DNA from: PGYR01 sp034670025
GTDB taxonomy: Bacteria > Bacteroidota > Ignavibacteria > Kapaibacteriales > UBA2268
Direction: 5' to 3'
Assembly: GCA_034670025.1 (NCBI GenBank)
Contig: JAXMOE010000004.1
Location: 124,001-188,000 of the forward strand
Length of the DNA stretch: 64,000 bases
Below, piece by piece: positions 27,866 through 37,025 of this stretch. How positions within the stretch are numbered: the stretch's first letter is position 1; the number at the start of each line of letters is the position of its first letter. The notes under the pieces are model-generated. The model worked only from the letters and a program-made list of their open reading frames with translations. It had not been told where the DNA came from and did not search any database. The translations under genes and the position numbers were made by a program.

Positions 27866-30283
27866 TTGAAACTAAGACATTACATATTAATATTTTTCTT
27901 CGCTCTAAGCGTTAACACATTGGCTAACACTATGGCGCATATTTCTGGAACAGTATATAACAAATACTCCGGACAGCCAGTAGCGGATGCAAAAATATTA
28001 GTGCAAGAGCTCAACAAAACTTATCATGCTGATACAAAAGGCAATTATTCAATTGACATAACTCAAGGTAATTACACTCTAATTGCTTCTACTGACAATG
28101 TTGCTGGTTTGCCAAAGACAATATCAATAGACAAAACAAAAGAAATTGATTTAACTATTGACACATTGGTTGCTAAATTTGATGACATAATAGTTGAAGA
28201 AAACAAGAGTAATCGATTTGGTATGTCGAATCTTTTGCCAGTAGATGGTGCAGCTATCTATGCTGGTAGAAAATCGGAAGCTCTGTATATGAGTAGCTTA
28301 ACAGCCAACTTAGCTTCTAACAATTCACGCCAAGTGTTCTCCAAGTTCACAGGAATGAATATATGGGAAAATGATAACTCTGGCTTACAGCTAAATATTG
28401 GTGGCCGTGGACTAAGCCCCAACCGTTCATCAAATTTCAATACAAGACAAAACGGCTACGATATTTCCGCAGATGCACTAGGTTATCCCGAAAGTTATTA
28501 CACTCCACCAATGGAAGCGTTGGAAAAAATAGAAGTGGTTCGTGGAGCTTCGTCGCTTCAGTATGGAACTCAGTTCGGTGGCTTCCTTAACTTCAAGTTG
28601 AAAGATGGAGCAAAAGACGTACCTTTGGACATTGTATCGAAGCAAACACTGTCGAGCTACGACAACTTCAACTCGTTCAACAGCTTAGGTGGGACTTATG
28701 GCGGTATGAATTACTATGGGTTTATCCAATATAAGCAAGGGAATGACTTCCGACCAAACTCGAACTATGACGCACTAACCTTCTTTATCAAGAACTCTTA
28801 TGATGTAAACGAAGACCTAAGTATTACTGCCGAATTTACTCACATGAACTACTTAGCGCAGCAATCTGGTGGATTAACTGATGCAATGTTCAACAGCAAT
28901 CCTGACCAATCAGTTAGAGATAGGAATTGGTTCGGGGTTAGCTGGGATATACTTGCAGGGGTTATTGACTACAAGTTAGCAAGTAATTTCAAGATAAATT
29001 CGAGAACATTTTACTTGAACGCATCTCGTGATGCTTTGGGATACTTAGTTCGCCCAGACAGAACAGACCCTAATTTAGAAAGAGACCTTATAAAAGGAGA
29101 GTTCCACAACTTGGGCAATGAAACAAGATTTCTTTACAGCTATAACTTAGAAGAAAACACACCCTCTACTCTACTGACTGGCTTCAGAATGTACAACGGA
29201 CGTACTCTACAAAGTCAAGGGTTTGGTGATGCAGGAAGCGGTTCAAACTTCTCTTACGGGACAACCCAGCCGATGAGAAATGAATACACCAACCCAAGCA
29301 CCAACTACGCATTTTTTGCTGAGAATTTATTCAGAATAGGACGTAGATTAACTATTACACCTGGCGTAAGATTCGAAAGAATTACCACTGGTTCTGAAGG
29401 TTACTATTCTAACACAGTAAGGGATTTGGCTGGCAATATAATAATGAACGATATGGTTGAAGAAAACAGAGAGAACACTCGTAATTTTAACATATTCGGC
29501 ATTAGTGCTGGATATAAAATAAATGAAGACATAGAATCTTACATCAACATATCACAAAATTACAGAGCCGTTACTTTCAACGATATGAGAGTAGTAAATC
29601 CAAGTATGCGAATAGACACTGAGCTCGAGGATGAAAATGGATACTCTGGAGACATAGGAATGCGAGGGAATGTAGGGAAATTACTCTATTTAGATGCAAA
29701 TGTGTTCTATTTATATTATAATGACAAAATTGGTTCAGTGCTAAAAGAAGACGAGAAAACTTACACTCCTTATCTACTGAAAACTAACATATCTGACAGT
29801 AGAAGTATAGGGTTCGAAATGTTTACAGAAGTAAATATTAATCAACTTTTGGGATTGACCGACAGCTATGAATTGAATTATTTCGTCAATGGCTCTTATA
29901 CCAACGCTGTCTTTTTGCAAAGCCAAGAAACAGCTTATGATGGCAACAAAGTGGAATATACACCACCAGTAATTTTTAGAACAGGAATGAGCTATAAATC
30001 AGAGGACTTCAAAGCTTCACTGAGTTATTCTTATGTTCAAGAACACTTTAGCGATGCTACCAATGCGGACAATTCTGCAAGTGGAATCACAGGCACAATT
30101 CCTACTTACGATGTATTTGACTTATCAGTGAGCTACTCACTTGGATTGGTAAAAATAGAATCTGGAATCAACAACCTACTCGACAACTCTTACTTCACAC
30201 GAAGAGCGACAGGCTACCCTGGTCCAGGTATAATACCAGCAGCAAGAAGAAGCGTTTACTTCACAGTTGGTATCACACCATAA
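27866..30283 (+). CDS. TonB-dependent outer-membrane receptor of the imelysin locus
   Basis: An 805-residue receptor. A signal peptide leads to a carboxypeptidase-regulatory-like Ig domain (about 24-95, HISGTVYNKYSGQPVADAKI). The plug follows (about 115-240, FSKFTGMNIWEN, NIGGRGLSPNRSS, LEKIEVVRGASSLQYGTQFGG), then a 22-strand type barrel ending NLLDNSYFTRRA...SVYFTVGITP. It is FecA-like in the plug sequence. The TTG start follows the HTTM stop codon with no gap; it is preferred because it alone keeps the signal peptide. The substrate is likely a ferric chelate or another metal complex, by context. Confidence 0.93.
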   Translation: MKLRHYILIFFFALSVNTLANTMAHISGTVYNKYSGQPVADAKILVQELNKTYHADTKGNYSIDITQGNYTLIASTDNVAGLPKTISIDKTKEIDLTIDTLVAKFDDIIVEENKSNRFGMSNLLPVDGAAIYAGRKSEALYMSSLTANLASNNSRQVFSKFTGMNIWENDNSGLQLNIGGRGLSPNRSSNFNTRQNGYDISADALGYPESYYTPPMEALEKIEVVRGASSLQYGTQFGGFLNFKLKDGAKDVPLDIVSKQTLSSYDNFNSFNSLGGTYGGMNYYGFIQYKQGNDFRPNSNYDALTFFIKNSYDVNEDLSITAEFTHMNYLAQQSGGLTDAMFNSNPDQSVRDRNWFGVSWDILAGVIDYKLASNFKINSRTFYLNASRDALGYLVRPDRTDPNLERDLIKGEFHNLGNETRFLYSYNLEENTPSTLLTGFRMYNGRTLQSQGFGDAGSGSNFSYGTTQPMRNEYTNPSTNYAFFAENLFRIGRRLTITPGVRFERITTGSEGYYSNTVRDLAGNIIMNDMVEENRENTRNFNIFGISAGYKINEDIESYINISQNYRAVTFNDMRVVNPSMRIDTELEDENGYSGDIGMRGNVGKLLYLDANVFYLYYNDKIGSVLKEDEKTYTPYLLKTNISDSRSIGFEMFTEVNINQLLGLTDSYELNYFVNGSYTNAVFLQSQETAYDGNKVEYTPPVIFRTGMSYKSEDFKASLSYSYVQEHFSDATNADNSASGITGTIPTYDVFDLSVSYSLGLVKIESGINNLLDNSYFTRRATGYPGPGIIPAARRSVYFTVGITP

Positions 30284-30394
30284 TCTTTTTTTTGCTAAGT
30301 TGTGAACAACTCACCAAGTTATACACTCACATTAAGTTTATATTTTCTTAGTTTTGTAAACAATATTATAACACTAATATCATAAGAAAATATA

Positions 30395-31954
30395 ATGAAC
30401 ACACCTTCCACACACAAAGTACAACGTGCCATAATTTCGGTATCTGACAAGTCAGGAATTGCAGAATTTGCACAAAAACTAAACAACTTGGGAGTAGAAA
30501 TCTACTCTACTGGCGGAACTAAAGCCAAGATAAGTGAAGCAGGAGTTCCTGTCAAATCAGTAAGTGAGCTAACTAATTTCCCAGAAGTATTGGGCGGTAG
30601 AGTAAAGACTCTTCACCCTGCTATTCACTCTGGAATATTAGCAGACTTAGGAAAGCAAGACCACATAGATGAGCTGAAAGAACACAACTTAGAATCAATC
30701 GATTTATTAGTTGTCAATCTCTATCCATTCGAAGAGACATTGAAAAAGAATGCTCCTCATGATGATATGATAGAAAATATTGACATTGGTGGCCCAACTA
30801 TGTTGCGTGCCGCAGCTAAGAACTACAAGTGGACTGCAGTAGTAGTCAACCCTGACAGATATGAGACAGTGTTAGATAGTTTAGAAAATAATGAGAATAC
30901 ACTTCCCGAAGAACTAAGAGTTCAATTAGCTGGCGAAGTATTCGAACACACAGCTCGCTATGATTCAGTTATATCGAACTATTTCAATACTCATAATAAA
31001 ATTGAGTTGCCAAAAACTGTAAATATCTCATTCAACAAAGAGCAAGATTTGAGATATGGTGAAAACCCACACCAATCAGCTGCACTTTACGGTAATATAA
31101 CTGAAATATTCGACAAGCTTCACGGAAAAGATTTGTCATATAACAACATAATTGATATTGACTCAGCAGCCAGAATAATCAATGAATTTTCTGATGATGA
31201 TGAGCCAACAGTATCAATTATCAAGCATACTAACCCTTGCGGTGTTGGACGTAGCGACAACTTAGTATCAGCTTATGAAAATGCTTTTGAAACAGACAAA
31301 GTGTCTCCTTTCGGTGGTATAATAGCAATGAACAAGACTTTGGATATGCAGATGGCAGAAAAAATCCACAGTATGTTCACAGAAGTACTGATAGCACCTG
31401 ATTTTGAGCCAGAAGCACTTGAGCATTTGATGAAAAAGAAAGACAGAAGATTGATTAAATTAAACTATGATAAGCTGAAAGAAGCCCAAGGATATGAACT
31501 AAAATCTGTACTTGGTGGCTTACTATCGCAATCTGCTGATTCGGCATTAATCAATAATGAGAAAATGGAAGTTGTAACAGACCGTGAACCAACTGATGAT
31601 GAGTGGCAAGCACTAATGTTCAATTGGAAAGTGTGCAAGCACGTAAAATCAAACGCTATTGTTTATGGTAAAAAAGACAGAACACTTGGAATAGGTGCAG
31701 GGCAAATGTCCCGAATCGATTCATCGAGAATAGCAGTAGAAAAATCGAAGCTAATGGAGTTGGATTTACAAGGTAGCGTAGTTGCTTCCGATGCTTTCTT
31801 CCCATTTGCCGATGGACTATTAGAAGCTGTAAAAGCTGGAGCAACTGCAGTAATACAGCCAGGTGGATCAATAAGAGATGAAGAAGTAATAAAAGCAGCT
31901 AATGAAAACAATATCGCAATGATATTCACTGGTATGCGCCACTTCAAACACTAA
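30395..31954 (+). CDS. purH: Bifunctional AICAR transformylase/IMP cyclohydrolase
   Basis: A 519-residue enzyme for the last two steps of IMP synthesis. The N-terminal cyclohydrolase (MGS-like) domain starts with RAIISVSDKSGIAEFAQKL and has LGGRVKTLHPAIHSGILAD. The C-terminal transformylase domain has DLRYGENPHQSAALYG and IIKHTNPCGVG, and ends GSIRDEEVIKAANENNIAMIFTGMRHFKH. A -7 box TAGTTTTG at 30349-30356 lies upstream without a clear -33. A hairpin terminator follows. Confidence 0.97.
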   Translation: MNTPSTHKVQRAIISVSDKSGIAEFAQKLNNLGVEIYSTGGTKAKISEAGVPVKSVSELTNFPEVLGGRVKTLHPAIHSGILADLGKQDHIDELKEHNLESIDLLVVNLYPFEETLKKNAPHDDMIENIDIGGPTMLRAAAKNYKWTAVVVNPDRYETVLDSLENNENTLPEELRVQLAGEVFEHTARYDSVISNYFNTHNKIELPKTVNISFNKEQDLRYGENPHQSAALYGNITEIFDKLHGKDLSYNNIIDIDSAARIINEFSDDDEPTVSIIKHTNPCGVGRSDNLVSAYENAFETDKVSPFGGIIAMNKTLDMQMAEKIHSMFTEVLIAPDFEPEALEHLMKKKDRRLIKLNYDKLKEAQGYELKSVLGGLLSQSADSALINNEKMEVVTDREPTDDEWQALMFNWKVCKHVKSNAIVYGKKDRTLGIGAGQMSRIDSSRIAVEKSKLMELDLQGSVVASDAFFPFADGLLEAVKAGATAVIQPGGSIRDEEVIKAANENNIAMIFTGMRHFKH

Positions 31955-31981
31955 TAGTTATTAGTATATTATATTTAGCAA

Positions 31982-32018
31982 AAGCTGTGATGGATTTATC
32001 CATTGCAGCTTTTTTTGT
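31982..32018 (+). terminator. Terminator of purH
   Basis: AAAGCTGTGATGGA pairs with TCCATTGCAGCTTT, allowing two G-U pairs, around a four-base loop, and is followed by a T-run. Confidence 0.85.
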
Positions 32019-32040
32019 TTGGTAGAAGTAGTATAGTCAC

Positions 32041-32075
32041 AAAAAAAAACCTCTACTGAAAAAACAGCAGAGGTT
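32041..32075 (-). terminator. Terminator of the rpmE-rpsR operon
   Basis: On the minus strand AACCTCTGCTG pairs with CAGTAGAGGTT (one G-U pair) and is followed by nine T residues. Confidence 0.85.
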
Positions 32076-32103
32076 ATAAGATTTTTCTGATTCTTAATAT
32101 AGC

Positions 32104-32361
32104 TTACGAAATATCTTGAGCTACGAAAGGCATAAGAGCTAAGTGTCTAGCATGCTTAATAGCTTTCGCAATTCTTCTTTGTTGGTAAGCAGAAACACCA
32201 GTTATACGTCTAGGTAAAATTCTACCCTGATCGTTAGTGAATCTATTAAGGAATTTGATATCCATATAATCGATAACTTTTTGCTTGCCTAATGGATTCG
32301 GCTTGCTTTTGTTTTTCGTACGAGCCGCAGCTCCAGTTTGCATTGGATGTATAGCTGACAT
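32104..32361 (-). CDS. rpsR: 30S ribosomal protein bS18
   Basis: An 85-residue bS18. The core YMDIKFLNRFTNDQGRILPRRITG, followed by SAYQQRRIAKAIKHARHLALMPF, is diagnostic; the protein binds bS6 on the platform of the small subunit. The N-terminal zinc-binding cysteines of some bS18 proteins are absent. The start shares one base with the stop of rpmE (TAATG), implying coupled translation. In most bacteria rpsR sits with rpsF and rplI; here it follows rpmE instead. Confidence 0.96.
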   Translation of the reverse strand: MSAIHPMQTGAAARTKNKSKPNPLGKQKVIDYMDIKFLNRFTNDQGRILPRRITGVSAYQQRRIAKAIKHARHLALMPFVAQDIS

Positions 32362-32594
32362 TATTTACCTCTCGTTTCTTGGATTTTTTTCGATTTTTCA
32401 AAACGTTTCTTAAATCTATCTACTCTACCAGTAGTATCGACTAAAACTTGTTTACCTGTGTAGAAAGGATGAGATTTAGAATCAATTTCTAAAACCATTC
32501 TATCACTTTTGTAGCAAGATCTAGTCTTATAAGTTGTACCATCTGTCATTACTATTTCAACAACACGATAGTCAGGATGTATTCCCTTCTTCAT
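32361..32594 (-). CDS. rpmE: 50S ribosomal protein bL31, zinc-free form
   Basis: A 77-residue bL31. It begins MKKGIHPDYRVVEIVMTDG and contains SHPFYTGKQVLVDTTGRVDRFKKRF, the type A signature. The zinc ligands of the classic form are missing: the first pair is replaced by MTDGTTY and the second pair region reads IDSKSHP. One cysteine remains in RSCYKSD. This is a C-minus bL31, a form expected to be independent of zinc. It is the middle gene of a three-gene unit. Confidence 0.94.
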   Translation of the reverse strand: MKKGIHPDYRVVEIVMTDGTTYKTRSCYKSDRMVLEIDSKSHPFYTGKQVLVDTTGRVDRFKKRFEKSKKIQETRGK

Positions 32595-32603
32595 AAAACT
32601 AAC

Positions 32604-32771
32604 CTATTTATTTATTTCTATTTTCTGTAGTTCGTTAAGGTCTTTGACCTTAATCATTTTAGTCAAAAGTCTCAAAGTATCACGTTGTTCGTCTTGGTAC
32701 CACTTTAATACCTTAACAGAAATCTGATCTGCTTCTTTGCCTTTCGAGTCGAATGTTTGTTTCTTTGCCAT
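32604..32771 (-). CDS. Small basic hypothetical protein of the rpmE-rpsR operon
   Basis: A 55-residue frame runs from the ATG at 32769-32771 to TAG at 32604-32606, nine bases before rpmE. The protein starts MAKKQTFDSKGKEADQISVK, is rich in lysine and charged residues, and is predicted as mostly helical from about residue 15. It follows the codon habits of its neighbours and fills the only space upstream of rpmE. I do not recognise a family. A ribosome-associated role is suggested only by location. Confidence 0.6.
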   Translation of the reverse strand: MAKKQTFDSKGKEADQISVKVLKWYQDEQRDTLRLLTKMIKVKDLNELQKIEINK

Positions 32772-32874
32772 TTTTATTACCTTGATTTTACAGGAACTAC
32801 AAATTTAGTGGATATTTTATTAATTGCAAAATATTTTCTCAAATAATTTTACATTAATATTATATAATTTCTGA

Positions 32875-33732
32875 TTACAATTCGCTTATTTGAATTTTTT
32901 CACTCACAAACACACCTTTTTCGCCATAACTCAATCTTCCCGCTTGCGTTTCGTGATCATGTTCGAACACAACAATCCACTTATCTTCATAAGCAACTGG
33001 AAAATGCTTTTCCTTCTCTGCCAATGTAGTCAGAGGAAAATTATCATAACCCATAATAAAAGGGTAACTAATATGAGCAGTAGTAGGGGTCAAATCCGCT
33101 CCAAACAGAAGCGTCTCTCCCCCATCACTTATCTTTACCATCTGCATAGCTTTAGTGTGTCCATCTACAGGGGTAACACTAATCCCAGGATAAATATCAC
33201 CCTCACCATCCAGAAACTCCAACATTCCATTGGCATTCACTGGCTCCCAATTCACTGGCATAAACGAAGCCCTATCCTTCATAGTTGGATTCATTGCCCA
33301 TTTGTACTGTTCTTTCTGAACATAGTGCTTTGCTTTAGTGAACACTGGAATCGGCTCACCATTCTCCATAATAGTGGATCCACCAGAGTGATCAAAGTGT
33401 AAATGAGTATAAACAAAATCTGTAATATCGTCTGCAGTCAGACCATATCGTGACAATCCTACATTTATAGGAGTCATTTGTGGGTCTAAACCATAAATTT
33501 TTTCAAACTTTTCACCTAACTTATTACCACTACCCGAATCTATCAGCATTACTTTATCATCCCATCGTACCAAAAGTGGGCGGCTTGCCATAGGAATTCT
33601 ATTTAGCTCATCGGCTTCGGTGTAAGCTCTTTGCCAAAGTGCCTTTGGTACAACACCAAACATAGCCCCACCATCTAACGCCATACCACCTGTATCGACC
33701 ACATCTATCTGAAATTTGCCTATCTTTATCAT
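32875..33732 (-). CDS. MBL-fold metallo-hydrolase, lactonase-like
   Basis: A 285-residue metallo-beta-lactamase-fold protein. The zinc motif is in VYTHLHFDHSGGST (HxHxDH), with further ligands in TPVDGHTKAMQMV and LLFGADLTPT. IMPMASRPLLVRWDDKVMLIDSG-like spacing and SGSGNKLGEKF resemble the N-acyl homoserine lactonase/AttM-like branch that hydrolyses lactones or esters. No signal peptide, so it is cytoplasmic. It is monocistronic and diverges from the ppiD-like gene. Substrate unproven. Confidence 0.88.
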   Translation of the reverse strand: MIKIGKFQIDVVDTGGMALDGGAMFGVVPKALWQRAYTEADELNRIPMASRPLLVRWDDKVMLIDSGSGNKLGEKFEKIYGLDPQMTPINVGLSRYGLTADDITDFVYTHLHFDHSGGSTIMENGEPIPVFTKAKHYVQKEQYKWAMNPTMKDRASFMPVNWEPVNANGMLEFLDGEGDIYPGISVTPVDGHTKAMQMVKISDGGETLLFGADLTPTTAHISYPFIMGYDNFPLTTLAEKEKHFPVAYEDKWIVVFEHDHETQAGRLSYGEKGVFVSEKIQISEL

Positions 33733-33806
33733 ATCTTAATTCTTACTCTATTGTTACCATTATATAACTACTAAACTAACCACATATTAACAATCTTACA
33801 AATACT

Positions 33807-33838
33807 ATTGGTTTTTTACCATTTCGTTGTTATTTTTG
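33807..33838 (+). promoter_or_regulatory. Bacteroidota-type promoter of the PpiD-like gene
   Basis: A -33 element ATTG (33807-33810) and a -7 box TATTTTTG (33831-33838) are separated by 20 bases, close to the TTTG-N19/20-TAnnTTTG consensus. The start codon lies 54 bases further on. Confidence 0.5.
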
Positions 33839-33892
33839 TTACTTACACTAAATACCAAACAAGAAAAATTAATTAATTAAGGTTTTATACTA

Positions 33893-36061
33893 ATGGGTAC
33901 TTTTGAGAGAATACGAACGTTGTCACCGTGGATACTAACGGCTTTTGCGGTAGTTTTTATATTATTTATGGCACTTGCCGATGCTGATATTGGTGGAGTA
34001 ACTTCTGCGACAAACAATCCGCAAACTATGGCAATAGCTACAGTTAACGGTGAAGAAATCAAATACATTGACTACGAGAAAAATGTAACTCAAGAAGTTG
34101 AAAACCAAAGAAATCAAAACGAAGATGCTCCAGTTAATGATAAACAAATCAGAAACCAAATGTGGAACACTATGATTAACGGTCAGATAGTTGCACAATA
34201 CTCAAAGAAAACTGGTGCTTATGTTACAGAAGAAGTGGTAGCAAAAGAATTGCTTTCTAATCCACCTGACTTTATGAAACAAAGATTCATGGATTCTGCT
34301 GGAACTTTCCAAAGACAAGCTTATGTTGATTTGCTTACTGACCCTGCTGGATATTACAATCGTATTGCCCCAGATATGGATCCCAACGAAAGACAAGAAG
34401 CTTTAGCTCAATTCCGTAACGAAATCAATATGATTACAAATTATTTGCGTGATCAGAAGAAGCAACAAATGCTTACAAATGTAGTAAACACTGCTACTGG
34501 TGTAGTTTCTAAAACTTATGCTAAGCAATCTTATATTGACAATAACAGCACTGCTAACGCAATGTATATCAAATTCCCTGCGGCATCTGTTTCTGATGAT
34601 GATTTGAATATTACAGATGAAGACTTAAAAGAATTTTATGAAAATCACAAAGAAAGATACAGACAAGAAGCTACAAGAACAATCAAATATGCTGCATTCA
34701 GGTTGCAACCTTCTGCTAATGATACAGCATCTGCATCGAAGAAAGTTAATTTGCTAAGTAGTTTGTTAGTATCTGCTGACTCTTCGAGCAAAGACAGTTT
34801 GTTCTCTGAAAAATTAAGAGACTTCAACGGTGAAACTTCTGATTACACTTTAATTAAAGACATAGAGCCAAGAATAGCTCAGTACCTAACTGATATTAAC
34901 GCAGGTGAAATCAAAGGACCAATCAGAGGTTCTGATGGTACCTATTTTGTAAGATTAGACGACATCAGAAAAGGCGAAAATAAAGTTGTTAAAGCTAGTC
35001 ACATATTATTGAGTTTTGATGATGGAAAAGACGAAGCTTTAGCAAAAGCAAAAGACTTATTGAAACAAGCAAAAGGTGGTGCTGACTTCAATGATTTAGC
35101 TCGAAAAAATTCACAAGACCCTTCTGCTGCTCAAAATGGTGGAGACTTAGGATTTTTTGGTAAAGGTCAAATGGTTCCTGCATTCGAAGAAGCAGCTTTT
35201 GCTGCTAACCCTGGCGATATTGTTGGCCCTGTAGAAACTCAATTCGGTTACCACGTAATCAAAGTTGAAGATGTTAAGTCTGAAGAATACAAGTATTCAT
35301 TTATCAAACTTACTCCAAAGATGTCTGGTATTTCTAAAAACCAAATTATCAGAGACGCAGTATCATTCAAAAATCAATTGGAAAAAGGTGCTAACATTGA
35401 TGAGTTGGGCGAAAAATTAGAACTTAATGTTCAAGAGACTGCTCCATTTATCAAACAAAGACCAACACTTACAAGTCAATACTTAACTGACAAAGCATTC
35501 AACTCTGAGCTCAATACTGTATTAGAACCAATTGAAATTGAGAACTATGGTTATGTAGTAGCTAAAGTAACTGGTGCAACTGCAAAAGGAATCGCTCCTT
35601 TCGATGCAGTAAAAGAAAAAATTAGAGCAAGTGTTAGAACAGAAAAAGCATTAGAATATCAATTAGCAAAAGCTAATGAAGTTTATAACAAAATAAAAGG
35701 TTCGGGTGTTATAACTACTGCGGCTGAGGCTGACGCTTCACTTCAAGTACTAAATGCTCAGAATGTAAGTAACAATGGTGCTATACCAGGTGGCGGTAAA
35801 GATTACGTATTTACTGACTACGTTATGAACGCTCCAATTAATAAAATATCTGGACCATTCACTGGCGAAAATGCTGTTTATATAGTTCAAGTAATGAGTA
35901 AAGAAACTCCGAGCGAAGAAGTTGTGAATAATGCACTTCCGGCTTACATACAACAATTGAAAGCGAACAATCAAAGAAACACTTACTTCCTTTGGTTAAA
36001 CCAAGCGAAAAAAGACGCTGAAATTGAAGATATGAGACATACTCAATATAAGAGCTACTAA
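33893..36061 (+). CDS. PpiD-like membrane-anchored peptidyl-prolyl isomerase
   Basis: A 722-residue periplasmic foldase. A single N-terminal membrane helix (TLSPWILTAFAVVFILFMAL) anchors it, with a SurA_N-type chaperone region (about 50-200) following. A parvulin domain covers about 365-460 (VKASHILLSFDDG, NGGDLGFFGKGQMVPAFEEAAF, GPVETQFGYHVIKVEDV). A second, degenerate parvulin-like region follows. PpiD assists folding of exported and outer-membrane proteins next to the Sec translocon. It is followed by a terminator and is monocistronic. Confidence 0.9.
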   Translation: MGTFERIRTLSPWILTAFAVVFILFMALADADIGGVTSATNNPQTMAIATVNGEEIKYIDYEKNVTQEVENQRNQNEDAPVNDKQIRNQMWNTMINGQIVAQYSKKTGAYVTEEVVAKELLSNPPDFMKQRFMDSAGTFQRQAYVDLLTDPAGYYNRIAPDMDPNERQEALAQFRNEINMITNYLRDQKKQQMLTNVVNTATGVVSKTYAKQSYIDNNSTANAMYIKFPAASVSDDDLNITDEDLKEFYENHKERYRQEATRTIKYAAFRLQPSANDTASASKKVNLLSSLLVSADSSSKDSLFSEKLRDFNGETSDYTLIKDIEPRIAQYLTDINAGEIKGPIRGSDGTYFVRLDDIRKGENKVVKASHILLSFDDGKDEALAKAKDLLKQAKGGADFNDLARKNSQDPSAAQNGGDLGFFGKGQMVPAFEEAAFAANPGDIVGPVETQFGYHVIKVEDVKSEEYKYSFIKLTPKMSGISKNQIIRDAVSFKNQLEKGANIDELGEKLELNVQETAPFIKQRPTLTSQYLTDKAFNSELNTVLEPIEIENYGYVVAKVTGATAKGIAPFDAVKEKIRASVRTEKALEYQLAKANEVYNKIKGSGVITTAAEADASLQVLNAQNVSNNGAIPGGGKDYVFTDYVMNAPINKISGPFTGENAVYIVQVMSKETPSEEVVNNALPAYIQQLKANNQRNTYFLWLNQAKKDAEIEDMRHTQYKSY

Positions 36062-36089
36062 ACAACTCTGATCAAATTGAAATAATATT

Positions 36090-36125
36090 AAAGCTCAGTT
36101 TTATTTAATAGACTGAGCTTTTTTT
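36090..36125 (+). terminator. Terminator of the PpiD-like gene, abutting the next start codon
   Basis: AAAGCTCAGT pairs perfectly with ACTGAGCTTT around a 12-base loop and runs into a T-tract that ends at 36125, the base before the ATG of the next gene. Confidence 0.85.
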
Positions 36126-37025
36126 ATGAAATACACTTATAAAGAAATAGAATCATTAGCAGCTACAAATTCACATCTGAATGTAGATAATTTGGATGAG
36201 GCGTATTTTTATTGCCAAAAATTAGCAACCTCTCACTATGAGAACTTCCCCGTTGGTTCTGTTCTGATACCAAAACATATCAGAAAGTATTTCTATTCTA
36301 TCTATGCATTCTCGAGATTAGGCGATGACATAGCAGATGAGAATTTGGAAATAGACAATTCGGAACGATATGCCCTTCTTGAACAAATAGAAAGAAACAT
36401 ATTGCTCCCGACAAGCTCGCTTCACACCCCTATTCTGAAAGCAGTTGTTGATACTACAATAAGAACCAAAGTAGAAACAAATGATTTAGTACGGCTCAAC
36501 AAAGCATTTAAACAAGATATATACTTTGAGCATGCAGAAAATTTTGAAGATTTATTAGACTACTGTGATTATTCGGCAAATCCAGTCGGTGAAATGATAT
36601 TGAAGCTATTCGATAATAACTCCACTGAGGCAGTCGCCTACTCGGGCGATGTATGCACAGCACTTCAATTAGTAAATTTTTGGCAAGATATAAGCAGAGA
36701 TAGAGAAAAAGGCAGATGTTTTATACCTAAAAACATGCTCGAAAAATATGACTTAGACTGTTACAATTTGAACAATAATAGTGTTAGTTTCAATAAGTGT
36801 ATGAGCGAATTGTACATTAAAACTGAAGAATTATTTGACAATGGAATAAATTTACTCTATCTTGTTAAAAATAAAAGATTAAAATTTGAATTGAAATTAA
36901 TAATTTCATCAGGAATACGTATCTTAGAGAAATGTAAATCGTCCAAAGAGAAAATAGTAAGTGTCAGACCTTCTCTTAGCAAGATTGATTACGTAGGTAT
37001 AATTTTGAAATCCCTTATATTATGA
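36126..37025 (+). CDS. hpnC: HpnC-like squalene/phytoene synthase family protein
   Basis: A 299-residue trans-isoprenyl diphosphate synthase-like protein. EAYFYCQKLATSHYENFPVGS followed by YSIYAFSRLGDDIADEN is typical of HpnC, and the second Asp-rich region is LVNFWQDISRDREKGRCFIP. In the HpnCDE route HpnC converts presqualene diphosphate to hydroxysqualene. The ATG sits directly behind the T-tract of the preceding terminator; a TTG at 36192 is the alternative start. It overlaps hpnD by four bases. hpnE is not in the window. Confidence 0.85.
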   Translation: MKYTYKEIESLAATNSHLNVDNLDEAYFYCQKLATSHYENFPVGSVLIPKHIRKYFYSIYAFSRLGDDIADENLEIDNSERYALLEQIERNILLPTSSLHTPILKAVVDTTIRTKVETNDLVRLNKAFKQDIYFEHAENFEDLLDYCDYSANPVGEMILKLFDNNSTEAVAYSGDVCTALQLVNFWQDISRDREKGRCFIPKNMLEKYDLDCYNLNNNSVSFNKCMSELYIKTEELFDNGINLLYLVKNKRLKFELKLIISSGIRILEKCKSSKEKIVSVRPSLSKIDYVGIILKSLIL

